Source: Cryptomeria japonica (taxonomy: Eukaryota > Streptophyta > Pinopsida > Cupressales > Cupressaceae). Taken from it: DNA of 60,000 nucleotides. The stretch spans positions 197,994,841 to 198,054,840 of the forward strand of contig NC_081408.1 in the NCBI RefSeq assembly GCF_030272615.1, read 5' to 3'. The translations under genes and the position numbers were made by a program. This document shows, in pieces, positions 46,297-57,042 of this stretch (positions are counted from its first letter, which is position 1; the number at the start of each line of letters is the position of its first letter). The notes beneath the pieces are model-generated. The model ran no database searches and had not been told where the DNA came from. It worked only from the letters and a program-made list of their open reading frames with translations.

Positions 46297-47560
46297 CTAA
46301 TTTCCATGACATTCAATTACCTTCACATTTTCACTTTCCACTATCTTTTCCAACCTCTTATTGTAACATCGGTAGGCCTTTCTCTTAGTAGAATAACCCA
46401 AGAAGATTCCTTCATCACATCTTGCATAAAACTTTCCTATATCCTCATTTATTTTGATATAACATTTGCTTCCAAGAAATTTGAAGCATCTAATTGTAGG
46501 AACATGACCAAACCATAACTCATAAGGAGTCTTATCAGAATCACCTTTTATATGCACCCGGTTGAATGTGTATACAATAGTGCTAACAAATTCTCTCCAA
46601 AAGTTCTTTGGAACATCCCCTTCAATCAACATAGTCCTAGCAGTATCCAAGATAGTTATGTTCTTCCTTTCAATAACTCCATTCTACTAAGGCATTCTAG
46701 GAGCAAATAATTGCATTCTAATTCCACACTTTTCACAAAATGTATCAAACTCACCAGATGTGAATTCACCTCCTCTATTAGATCTCATACATTTCAACTT
46801 CAATCATGTCTCTATCTCCACCTTAGCTTTAAATATCTTGAATTTCTCCAGTGCTTCTGATTTCTCCCTTAGAAAAGTAACCCACATCATTCTAGAATAG
46901 TCATCAATCAACACCATGAAATATCTATCACCCTACACACTTCTCACTCTTGTAGGATCACACAAATAAGTGTGCACAAGATTTAATAATCCATTAGATG
47001 TATACCACTTACTCTTGAATGAAATTCTTGTTTGCTTTCCCAACTGACATTCTTTACATACCGGATTAGAAGCTTTCACAATCTTAGGCAAATCTCTAAC
47101 AACTTGAGTAGAACTTATCTTAATCATGCAGTCAAAATTAACATGACACATCCTTCTATGCCACAACTAGATTTCATCTATCTGAGCAATTAAACAAATT
47201 TTCTCACCAGCATTCAAATGAAAGATATTACCTTTAGTCTTAGTTCCTGATGCATTCTCTATACCAGAGGTATTCAAAATCTTGGATTTACCATTCTTGA
47301 ATTGCAAATCATATCCCTTATGAACCATCTGTCCAACACTCAAAATATTATACTTCAAACCTTCAACATATAAGACATCATTAGTATTATGCTTAACATA
47401 AAAGGAAATAGAACCTCTACCACAAATTATACAAGATTTATCATCACCAAATCTTACTATACCACCATCATAATTCTACATATTCACAAATTTATTTTTA
47501 CTAGCTGTTATATGACATGAACAACCACTGTCAATTACCAATTCATATTTCTCTTCAATC
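46297..47560 (-). pseudogene. Element H protease end and integrase
   Basis: LVIDSGCSCHIT (about 47520) is the protease signature, followed by VRFGDDKSCI. Integrase shows WHRRMCHVNFDCM (47120-47166), CKECQLGK, LVHTYLCDP (about 46970) where Tyr replaces the first catalytic Asp, and MRSNRGGEF (about 46780) where Asn replaces the second. Two adjacent stops sit before NGVIERK. The C-terminal part has PYELWFGHVP and GIFLGYSTKRKAYRC and ends at 46297. Confidence 0.9.
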
Positions 47561-48004
47561 TTAGCAGCTAAATCTTTCTCCTCAACAATCCATCTTGTAG
47601 AATTTACTAGTACTCAATCATCTTCCTTGATAGCAAGAAATACAAATTCATCTTCATTCTCAAACTCTTCATCTGTAACACCTTCATCAACAATATAATA
47701 ACATTTATTTTGATATTTATACTTCTAGTTAGGCTTATAGGGCTTATCATACTTGTCATGCATCTCATATCTATCATGCTTATCAAATTTATCATGCTTA
47801 TCATACTTTGACTTTCTTTCAGGACACCTAGAAGAAAAATATCCTATCTTATTACAAGAGAAACATTTCAAAGGTAACTTCCCATCATACTTACTAGCTC
47901 CCTTAGGCAATCTCTGAGCAATTAGTGCTTCAAGCTCTTCCAACTCTCTTTCATGTTCTTCGATCAAATCTCAGACTCTCTTTCTTGAAAACATAGGTTG
48001 TCAT
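47561..48004 (-). pseudogene. Element H gag remnant with capsid deletion
   Basis: A likely start at 48004 (MTTYVFKKESLRF) is followed within about 20 codons by a frame change into EERELEELEALIAQRLPKG and the intact zinc knuckle CFSCNKIGYFSSRC (about 47840-47880). In elements A, C and D about 250 codons of capsid lie between these points. A Lys/Asp/His/Tyr-rich repeat (KYDKHDKFDKHDRYEMHDK) follows, then an acidic linker. Confidence 0.85.
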
Positions 48005-48046
48005 CCTGGATTTCCTCAAGCGGTCAAGCTTCTTTCGGAGGATCTA

Positions 48047-48058
48047 GCTCTAATACTA
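48047..48058 (-). promoter_or_regulatory. Decayed primer-binding site of element H
   Basis: TAGTATTAGAGC on the minus strand, two bases from the LTR; two transitions from the tRNA-Met-type site. Confidence 0.8.
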
Positions 48059-48060
48059 AT

Positions 48061-49399
48061 TGTTGGCAACAACAATGAAGGAAAAATGAGAGGGGGGCTT
48101 AATCAATTTTCACTAGATTAAATAATTTAAGCACAACTTCTTATTTGATCAATTGTAGCAAGAACAAACATAAACACAATAACAACAACATACACAACAC
48201 CAAGATTTTGACATGGAAAATCCAATTAAGGGAAAAACCACAGTGGGAACCTACCCACAATAAGATGATACTCTGTTGTAGTATGTGAAAATAATACAAT
48301 AGGGAATGCACATGCATTCAGGCACATTGCCTAGAGCTCACTTCTCAAAAACAAGAAGGGCTACAACCCTGAGGAAGGCTCACTACCTTACAAAGATCAA
48401 ACAACAATCCAGATTAGATGAACTGAAAGAATAACATCTTCTAATGGCTGATGAAAGTTTTGGTTAAGCACATTTGCATGTCCTGCAACACTCTCTTCTC
48501 TACACTTCCCACTGAAAGATGAATTCTCTTGTTCTCACATACAACACTCTCTTATAATGCAAACACAACACCTATATCCAAATTACATTAATATGACACC
48601 TATTTATACAAATCATCAACCTTGACTACAAGTTCAGCTCAACCCTTAAGACCTAATTAAAAAATTACATCACACGATACATAAATCAACTACCAGACCA
48701 ATACGATGCCATGATGACATAGAATGGACCCAAATCAAATCCACGAGCATGCAACACCACCAGAAATCTTGCCAAAATCATCTGCAACACCCCACACCAC
48801 CAAAAATGTTGCATAACATGAAGAACATCATCAAACCCATAAGATATTCAATAATGCACACAATGATCAATGCAGACTAGCAAAACAAATAGGACGTGAT
48901 TAGGAAACACCAACAAGCATGTTAGAACCATCTACAATAGCTACACCAACACCACTTAATCAAATCTCCATTGAGCAATACACTAATACTCAAGAACACT
49001 CGACAATGGAAATTGGGACTAGAAAGATAACTTGCAGAGTACCAAATCAAGAACCATCTGAGTTGAAGATACACACGAACATCCCAAACACTCTCCCAAA
49101 TCCACAACTCAAGATATAATCATTCTGCAGCACAACAGATCAAATACCAGAACACTGCAACACTGAACATGAAAAAACCAATCCTCATACAAGAATCCAT
49201 AACCCGATCAAATCACCACATATCATCATGAAACCAATACTTAATCAACTATAAATACTCCATTATTGAAATAAAAAATCCACACTAGCGCATCTACAAC
49301 ATATCAACTGAAACAACCAAACAAACCCTCTGCAATACCGGAATATAGGAATATGTTGACATCAATGACAACAACATATCCTAGCAGCAATATCCAACA
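48061..49399 (-). repeat. 5' LTR of element H
   Basis: 1339 bp, the pair of 42845-44164, with GGGAAAAACCACAGTGGG near 48230. Short frames within it are not genes. Confidence 0.93.
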
Positions 49400-50076
49400 T
49401 AATATGCATCTGGTTACACAGTATAAAGTGGTGGCTCATTGCTAGTGGGGGCCCACTTCCAGATGATAGGCTTATACCCAGAATATTAAAATTGAACTAT
49501 TAGAGTTGCATCTGACATATGTATGAATTATGGTTTCATTGAAGTACACAAACTACTTTTATATCCACTATATATACATCGTATAATAGCATTCATATCC
49601 ACAAAGTTTTTCATATATACAATACGAATACAATAGTTTTTTTTCAACATTCATATCTCTATCTTGCAAAAACTTATGGTTATATATATTCACACCAAAT
49701 ATTTTGATAAATTGAATCAACTAGAAAATAGATGAGACCAAAATGCACACACATGCCACAACTAAATGTATTCATAAGATGTCAACTTCAATCTTGATTC
49801 CAAAATACTTTGTAGAACATGCCTCTAATATATTTAGATAGGACCAATCCAAATTTGCCTTGTATATTTTTCCTTCATCATATCCACATGGGATTGGACC
49901 CAAAAAGCCTTCTGGTGAAGTAGATACTAGAGCATGAAGTAAGAATACACAAATTGCATAATAAAAGAGCAAAATAAATAGACCAATAACATATACTGAA
50001 GCAAACTATTGATCCAAACCAAAACATACATGCCTTACCAAACCACATCAATTACATCCATGACAAAAGGCCAACA
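49400..50076 (-). repeat. 3' LTR of element F, piece 3
   Basis: Completes the F LTR after element H, from the TSD TAATA to AAGGCCAACA. It matches about 54970-55662, including ATTGCTAGTGGGGGCCCAC and ACTATATATACA. Confidence 0.9.
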
Positions 50077-50090
50077 ATCTCCCCCTTTTT
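50077..50090 (-). promoter_or_regulatory. Polypurine tract of element F, with extra copies
   Basis: AAAAAGGGGGAGAT on the minus strand abuts the LTR; further tracts lie at about 50196-50206 and 50258-50267, the same reiterated pattern as in the copia elements. Confidence 0.85.
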
Positions 50091-50423
50091 CATTGATGGA
50101 AACATAAAGTAATACAATATAAGTTTTCTTAAATGAAATTAAAAACTCTAACAATTGAAATTGTCTAAAAGTTTTTGCAAAATAAACATAAAACTTCTCC
50201 CCCTTTGACAACAATGACAAAGGAAAAAAAACAACTAAGAAATGGTCATAGACATAACTCCCCCTAAGGGAGACAACAAATGATGTCAACCGAAAAAATT
50301 CTTAATCTTCTGAACATGTGCGGTCCAAGATTCTTTATGTACATCCCAATATGAGATAGCCTTTGTCAGGAACTTGATCTATACCTATAAGTACACATGT
50401 ATCTACTATGGCTCTTGTATTGA

Positions 50424-51300
50424 TTAGGGTTCAGAATATGTGAACTTTACTGCTTTTGAAAGAGAATGATTCATAGTTGATATACTTTCACTTCTCATGT
50501 CCCACAATTGACCTAAAGGTAGTATGATATTATCCCTTTGTTGTTTTAACTCAAAGTATCTTTTGTGCAGCTCTTCAATAGCCAATTTTTTAGAGCTAGA
50601 TAGATCTTGAGATAACCGATAATTGGAATAGGTTTGGTAGATTTTCTCTTCAATGATATTCATTTCATCTTTGATTCTCTTTGTGGCATGTAGCCACAAG
50701 AGACTATATGAGAAAAGTATATCACCATTTTACAAGTATGACTGACCTTGAGAGACAAGTTGAGTGAGCTGATGATGTATAGTTTCACATTTGCCTTTGA
50801 GTTCTTGTAACAACTTCTCTGTGTCTTCTTCTCTATCTTTCTCATATTTTTCCTTTAATTTCTTTGAGTGATTTTTTAATGAACTAATTAAGAATTTACA
50901 TTTTTTAGCACAAGGGGCATCCAAATCTAACTGACACTTAGAAATTGTAGTATGAAGTGCAGTAAGAAGTTCCTCAACAATTTTATCTTTCTTTTGAGTT
51001 TCACCTACAAAATATTGTCTAGCAGAAGATAAGAAATCTTCTCCAATTTGATACTTCTATACCAAGTCAACTTTAGAGAAGTCAATTGTTATCTTGGAAG
51101 AAGTTATGGGTTGAATGGTTAATGCAGAGGCAAACTAACTTTTGAAAGAGTCATCAATTTTACCAGAACTGGTACCAATCACAATTATTGTCTTAGACAC
51201 TTTTACATTTGATTCCTTGTCTAGATTTTTTATCTTTTCCTCTAATGTAGCCTTGGGCTTAGATTCATTTGTTTTTTTCTTTTTTGTCATCTACTCCTCC
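50424..51300 (-). pseudogene. Element F gag-like protein, helical C-terminal part
   Basis: Minus-strand frames with long helical, Glu/Lys/Leu-rich stretches: HATKRIKDEMNIIEEKIYQ and IEELHKRYFELKQQRDN (50424-50699), and KNHSKKLKEKYEKDREED (50730-50924). They are probably coiled-coil. Stops separate them. They correspond in position to 36054-36365 of element G. Unknown family. Confidence 0.6.
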
Positions 51301-51326
51301 TAACCTTTATCACTAGAGTCTCCAAT

Positions 51327-52157
51327 TTATTTATCCTTTCCGAAATCATGATTTACTAGAGGATGAGTAGATGTTCCAAGTGCATCCATTACATCATCCA
51401 TAATAGGCACATTATCAACAAGATTAACATTCACATCCTCAGATTCATCGATAGGGATACCAGAATCAACAGTGGGTAACATACCATGATTATTTGCAAT
51501 AGACATTAATTTTTCAGTGATTTCATCCTTGATTTTTTCCTTCGTATCAAATTCACCTAACATAATATTAACTAAACATTTATTTGTCCTCAGTTCAGTC
51601 TTACAGGTTTCTATAAGACTAGCTTTATCTTCTTTAGAAATGAAAGATCCAAAAAAATCAAAAACCTTATCCTTAATAATGTATTCTTCTTCTCTTACAA
51701 TCCGCCTAGTTCTAATTAATTCTTTATACAATTCAACCGGAATATCTTTTCTAAATTGTTCTATAACAACATCTAATTTAACACAATATAGTAGAGAATA
51801 TTTTACAATACTACTTTTATCTTCATCATTGGCCTCAATGTAAATATCACCCACCTCCTTTGGATTTTCTCCTTATGCAATCCATTCAAACAGGCTCTTC
51901 TCATCAAGTGGTATCTTTAATTTCTTTACCTTTGGCTTCTAAACATGTATCCAGTATTTCTCTGGTTCTTCTTCTTCCTTGGACTCAATTACTATTATTT
52001 TCCTCTTTTCTTTTTTTGGCTTCTTTCCTTTTGGGGAACCGGATGAGGGAAGTTCCTTTAGTGACTTTTGTTTTGCAGGGGCTCCAGATGAGCTAGCAAG
52101 TCTTTCAAAATACCTATACTCAGTAACTTCCTCTTCAGTTAAATTCACTTTAGCCAT
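51327..52157 (-). pseudogene. Element F gag-like protein, charged middle part
   Basis: Two frames. 52157-51939 holds VNLTEEEVTEYRYFERL and then a Lys-rich stretch (GSPKGKKPKKEKRK) that could bind nucleic acid or act as a nuclear signal. 51854-51327 (175 codons open) holds VKLDVVIEQFRKDIPVELY, REEEYIIKDKVFDFFGSF and an acidic tail. No known domain recognised. Confidence 0.6.
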
Positions 52158-52454
52158 ATACTCCTAAACAACTTTCTTTACATTTTTTTAATGGGTCTTC
52201 TTTGAATATTCCATGTGAACCTTTAAAAATTTTTTTGCCAAAGTACCAAATGATTCTTTATTTTCATCCAAAGGGATCTTCAGTAATACCTGAGTTATGC
52301 CCTCTATCATTTCCTTAGTGACTTCATAGCCGAATGGTGGAATCTAGATTTTCCTTGGCACAACTGCTTCCATGTAGAATTTGTTGGTTGTGAACACAAA
52401 AGTAATATCATCTTTTTATCATTCAACCATTTCTTTAGGAATTATTTGCCTCAT

Positions 52455-53200
52455 CTACATATTCAGTTGGAAAAGGGAGAAATAAGTGGTGAATGCATCT
52501 TCTCTTTCCATATCATTGATAAAACTCCTCAACCTGTCTGCAATATGATGGCCTACTGGTCTAGTCGGCGACCAAAGTACTTTTCCGTGACTAGGAGCCT
52601 CTTGTATAAAATAAAATAGGATACATAGATGTAGGGTTCCATACTTGAAGGGGTGCTTCTTCTTTTTGCACTGCATAGGGTTTTCTAGGAATTATTGTCT
52701 CGGGATTTCACAGAGATCAAAATCTTTGTTCAACTCAGATATCTCATATGCCATGTTCACTACCATGGTTGAAATGGAATTTCCTCAGTTGGTGAAGTAT
52801 ATTTTATTCCCTATCATCATTGCTAGGTACTTTACTACCACATTCTTAATGATACAAATATATACATAGAATTCCCATCAGGGGTTGCTTTCATCAGATC
52901 CTTAACATCCTTATTCCTTTCTGATTTCAAAGTAGAAATATCTTCAAATTTTCTTAAACTAGTAATAGCCCTTATTACATCCTTGGTGATGAGATGGGTC
53001 TGATCTAACCATAGGAACTCATTGTGAAATCTACTCATTGCTAATCTAGCCCACGTTTCACCATAGCAAAAATTTGAAAAATTATGCAAGGTGTTCAATC
53101 TCTTTTCAACAAGGGTTTTAAATTTGGGTTTTACCTGACCGTCCTTTTCAAACATTTTTTTATCCACAAATCCAATATCTTCCCATGGTGACTGAATTTA
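52455..53200 (-). pseudogene. Element F gag-like protein, core
   Basis: 53167-52835 encodes QVKPKFKTLVEKRLNTLHN, FCYGETWARLAMSRFHNEF and WLDQTHLITKDVIRAITSL. 52676-52455 encodes KKKKHPFKYGTLHLCILFYF, the WSPTRPVGHHIADRL stretch and REDAFTTYFSLFQ. The same landmarks occur in element G (37676-36870), so this core is a family feature rather than chance coding. No RT, integrase or protease motif is present. Confidence 0.68.
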
Positions 53201-53867
53201 TCAAACTTAACATGAATGTAAGACTAGATGTCTTCAATCAATATGACCCCAATGTGTATGTTTGAGAACACGCCAGCCAAATCAACATCCATTGCCTTAT
53301 ATCAAGAGTTTCTCAAATTATAGATGGGGCTTAGTGGCAATATCAACAACAACATGAGTGACCATGGTTGTAGATTCAACAAATTTCAACTTAGACTGAT
53401 TTGATAGGAAAACCCTAAATTCTTGGATCTCCTTCAACCCTTACAATGCCTCTTCAATTCATGGTGAAGTAAGATTTGTCCAAAAAGTCCTTTTAACCTC
53501 TCTTCCATCATGTCATATTAAATTCTTATGTCTTCTCATCCACTACCTCAAATTATGTAATGATATGTTGGAATTTTGTGTTGAGTTATGACTTCAATAT
53601 ACTTAGCCAAACCTCCACATACTCTGCTACGCCATTACTATGACCTCTCTTTCTTTGGAAAGGGAAAAGGATATTTCTTTGATTACTCCCCCCTAGACCA
53701 AAGCCACAAGTTTATAAGTTTCTGGATGAAGTGCTTGCACTAGATCTAGGTGCATCCATACATTCTTTCTTCCTCCAAATTTTCTTCATTTCTTCCTTCA
53801 CATCTTCTACATTGATCTTCTTTGTCGATTTATTTGGAGCTTGAACTTCATTTCTTTTTCATTGCCT

Positions 53868-54702
53868 TGCCATGTGTCTAGATTTGTTGCGTTTATAGCA
53901 TCTGATATTTTCCAGATCTTGTCTTGACCTATACTAGTTAGCTTTATGTCCAAAAATATTGCATGTATAACATTTACCTTTAAAATGATTATATCTATTT
54001 AGGTTTATGACTAGATTCCTACATTGATTATCTTTGTTACCATATTTATTACATGTATAACATCTACCAAAGAAGAAGCTAGAATTTTGATTTAGACTAT
54101 TCCTACATTCTATTTCCTTATGACCTATTTTATTGTATTTATAACAAGAACCATTAAATAAGGTGTTCTTATTACTTACTTGTTTCTCAATCGATGACTT
54201 ACCTTTATCTTCCTTGGTGGATTTATTGGACTCTACTACTTTTCTTGAAGATAGATCTTCTTTGTGATTCATTTTGGATTGTGAACATTTACCAAATTCA
54301 AGACTTGCATCCTTTTTTTTTCAAAGGATTCTTTATATCCATCATCTTATCAAACTTACGTAAATCGGGTTTTCTTTCTTATTTTCTCTAGATTTGCCTT
54401 TAGAGATGTCACTTCTTGTTTTATCTTTTCACACTCTTCTGATTTGCATTTCACTACTTTGTTCAAATACTCCTTGGTCTCTCATTATCTTCAATTTTGA
54501 CTTTCAGATCTACAATAGTGCCATGTTCTTGCTTAATCTCTTCACTAACCTATTTATGCCTTATTTTAAACTTCCAGATTTTCTCTGTTAGTTTCTCAAT
54601 GCATTCATTTGCCAACTAGAAATTTTCTTTCAGATCTTAGTTTTCATTTTCTACCGTCTCAAGAGCCTCAAGAGAATTCCTTATGTCTTTGCTTGAATCC
54701 AT
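53868..54702 (-). pseudogene. Element F gag-like protein, N-terminal coiled coil and four knuckles
   Basis: Start at 54702 (MDSSKDIRNSLEALETVEN), 54 nt after the primer site. The N-terminal ~80 residues are coiled-coil (LANECIEKLTEKIWKFK; compare IANECVQKLRVKIHKFK in G). Knuckle-like units follow: CYKYNKIGHKEIEC (54105-54146), CYTCNKYGNKDNQC (54021-54062), CYTCNIFGHKAN (about 53936-53972) and CYKRNKSRHMARQ (about 53868-53905), spaced about 27-30 residues apart. Several are degraded. Stops and shifts lie near 54610, 54490 and 54340. Confidence 0.72.
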
Positions 54703-54756
54703 AAGTTCAAATTTTTCAGATCTCTTTCGAGTGGTTAAAATCCTCCAAAGGACTTG

Positions 54757-54768
54757 GCTCTGATACCA
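54757..54768 (-). promoter_or_regulatory. Primer-binding site of element F
   Basis: TGGTATCAGAGC on the minus strand, two bases from the LTR; a perfect initiator tRNA-Met-type site. Confidence 0.92.
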
Positions 54769-54770
54769 AT

Positions 54771-55662
54771 TGTTGAATATTCAAAATATTGAGAGGGGAG
54801 GGGTAAATAAATATTCCCTTGAACTTAGTAAAACTTATAACTAACCAATCATGTAACATAATTTAAGTATAGTAAAGGAAATTAACACATAACACTAGAT
54901 TTATATGTGGAAAACCCAACATGGGAAAAACTACGGAGAGTGTGATCTCTTAGGTATAGTATAATATGTAATCAGTTACATAGTACAAAGGAGTTTCTCA
55001 TTGCTGGTGGGGGCTCACTGCCCAAATAAAAAAGGGCTTAATGTCGAATGATAGGCTTATAGCCGGAATAAAAAAATTGAACTGTTAGAGTTGCATCTAA
55101 CATATGCATGAATTACAGTTTCATTGAAGTACACAAGCTACTTTTATATCTACTATATATACACCACATAACAATATTCATATCCATAATTTTTTTCTCA
55201 TATACAATGTGTACACAGTAGTTGTTTTTCAGAAACCATATCTCTAACTTACAAAAATTGATGGTTATATATATCCACACTAAATATTCAGATAAGTCAA
55301 CTCAATCAAAAAAGAGATGAGATTAAAATGCACACACATGCTACAACTAAATATCTTCATAAGATGTTGGATTCAATATTGATTGCAAAATACTTTGTAT
55401 AAAATATCTCCAATATATCTGAATAGGATCATATCCAAATTTCCCTTGTAGATTTCACCTTCATCATATCCGAATGGGACTGGATCCAAAAATTGTTCCA
55501 ATGAAGTAGATATTGGAGCATGAAGTAAGCATACATACATTGCATAATAAAAGAGCAAGAGAAATAGACCAATAACATATATTGAAGAAAATTTCTAGAC
55601 CGAACCAAAACATACATGTGGGACCAAACCACATCAATGACATCAATGGCAACAGGCCAACA
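54771..55662 (-). repeat. 5' LTR of element F
   Basis: 892 bp, TGTTGAATATTCAAAATA to ACAGGCCAACA on the plus strand. It carries CCCAACATGGGAAAAAC near 54918, a variant of the shared LTR motif. The TSD AGGAT follows at 55663-55667. Confidence 0.93.
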
Positions 55663-55667
55663 AGGAT

Positions 55668-56507
55668 TTCACACAATAGGAAAAATGGAACATTAACTTT
55701 GTCCCAAAGTGAGTATATAAATTAGGTGCTGAAATGATCTAACATGCAAAATGTAAAATTAGTTGGTACACCATTGGCTAGTCATTTTAAATTGAATAAG
55801 GAGATGTGTCCAAAGACATAGGAAGAGGTAAATAAAATGTCTATCGTTCTATATCCATAAGTTGTTGGTGGTCTGATGTATGTGATGGTATGCACATGGA
55901 CAAATATTGCACAAGTAGTGGGAGTTGGTAGCAAGTATATGAGCAATATGGGTTCAATGGAACAATGGAATGTTGTTAAATGGATTCTTAGGTATTTGAG
56001 AGGTACTACTACCAAGGCATTATGTTTCAGAGGAATAAACTTTTCTCTACAAGGATATTTTGACTTTGATCGAGTAGGTGATATTGATACCAAGAGGAGT
56101 ACTACATGGTATGTCTTACTATAGGAGGAACTGTAGTTAGTTGGATTTTGAGACTACAAAAGGTGGCTGCACTTTCAACAATTGAAGCTAAGTATGTGGT
56201 TTCTCTTTAAGCTAGCAAGGAGATGCTTTGGTTACAACATTTTCTGGAGGAGTTGAGCAAGATGCAGGAGGATAGTCCATTGTACATTGATATCCACAAT
56301 GTCATTCATTATGCAAATAATTCTTCTCTTCATTCAAGGACAAAACACATTCATCTCAAGTACCACTTCGTACGGTTCATTTTGGAGGATGGTGAGTTAT
56401 GACTTGAAAAGCTTCACAAAAGTGACAATCTTGCAGATATGTTCAAGAAGAAAATCACATAGGAGAAGATGATTTACTCATCAGTTTCTATTGGCCTTCT
56501 TGACTAA
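55668..56507 (+). pseudogene. Element E RT end and RNase H
   Basis: Resumes in frame with 33716 once element F is removed: RKNGTLTLSQSEYIN, LVGTPLASHFKLNKEMCPK, VVKWILRYLRGTTTKALC and SLQGYFDFDRVGDIDTKRST (RNase H). Frame changes lead on to the segments around TIEAKYVVSL and STIDIHNVIHYANN-type text near 56180-56330 and an end near 56507. Several stops and shifts. Confidence 0.85.
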
Positions 56508-56631
56508 AAATCATGGAATTAAGGAATAGTCAAGTCCAGTTGTTTTATCCAGTGGGAGCTGAAGGTACATCGGTGTCATCCAGGATCAGTTTGCAGGTGG
56601 GAGATTGTTTGGTGTGGATCCTAATCAGTCT

Positions 56632-56644
56632 CCAAGTGGGAGGT
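56632..56644 (+). promoter_or_regulatory. Polypurine tract of element E
   Basis: CCAAGTGGGAGGT precedes the presumed LTR start. An upstream near-copy, GCAGGTGGGAGATTGTTTGG, is at about 56593-56612, so the tract and the first LTR bases seem to be duplicated here too. Confidence 0.6.
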
Positions 56645-57042
56645 TATTGGTATGTGGAAATTGATCATGCAAAAATTGTACACTCATAATGTATCCTTAT
56701 TGGGGTTTGGGGTTGGACCGAGCCCTAAGAAGGGGTTCAAGGATAGTAGCCCTCAAGGGAAAAAAAAACACCGACATTGAAAAAACCCTAAAAAAGGTGA
56801 AGTTTCCCTAAAAATTGCATGTTATAAGTGGTTGGAATGTAAAGGGCATTGTAATGGTGTTGTATTGTTTTACTAGATAATAAGAAAAGATTGGATGGCT
56901 ATGTTCTATGGATTTAGCTTATATCGGGTGAACCATGATAAATATTTGTGCTATTTGTGTTGTGTATTTTTCATCTTTGTGTATTTGAATTTGCATATAA
57001 TTGTTAATTTATATTTTCTTTGAATCTACTAAAACCCTAATA
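56645..57042 (+). repeat. 3' LTR of element E
   Basis: About 398 bp from TATTGGTATGTGG (TG decayed to TA) to AAAACCCTAATA (CA decayed to TA). Boundaries are inferred from the polypurine tract and the end motif; the 5' LTR is absent, so neither end can be confirmed by pairing. Confidence 0.55.

Larger units (their letters stand above)
42845..49399 (-). mobile_element. Element H: copia element lacking most of gag
   Basis: A 6555 bp minus-strand element with a perfect TSD TAATA (42840-42844 and 49400-49404) inside the LTR of F. LTRs are 42845-44164 and 48061-49399. It keeps zinc knuckle, protease, integrase, RT and RNase H remnants, but the capsid region of gag is missing. Its proteins differ clearly from elements A and C. 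It is inert: stops, integrase Asp changed to Tyr, and loss of an Asp in the RT polymerase motif. Confidence 0.93.
33722..55662 (-). mobile_element. Element F: non-autonomous LTR retrotransposon with unusual gag-like gene
   Basis: A minus-strand element with a perfect TSD AGGAT (33717-33721 and 55663-55667) inside element E. The right (5') LTR, 54771-55662, is intact. The left (3') LTR is in three pieces because elements G and H inserted into it. The internal region 50077-54770 (4.7 kb) has a tRNA-Met primer site and polypurine tracts but no sequence I can recognise as protease, integrase, RT or RNase H. It encodes instead a coiled-coil, zinc-knuckle protein shared with element G. LTR divergence is roughly 9% in the first ~150 aligned bases. 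Confidence 0.88.
33233..57042 (+). mobile_element. Element E: 5'-truncated copia of a second lineage, split by element F
   Basis: RT coding on the plus strand at 33233-33716 continues at 55668 after removal of element F with its TSD, then runs through RNase H to a polypurine tract and a ~400 bp 3' LTR (about 56645-57042). Gag, integrase and the 5' LTR are absent; the coding match starts directly at the CT-rich tract. The short LTR and the RNase H region resemble Tnt1/Tork-type copia rather than elements A, C, D and H. Confidence 0.8.
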
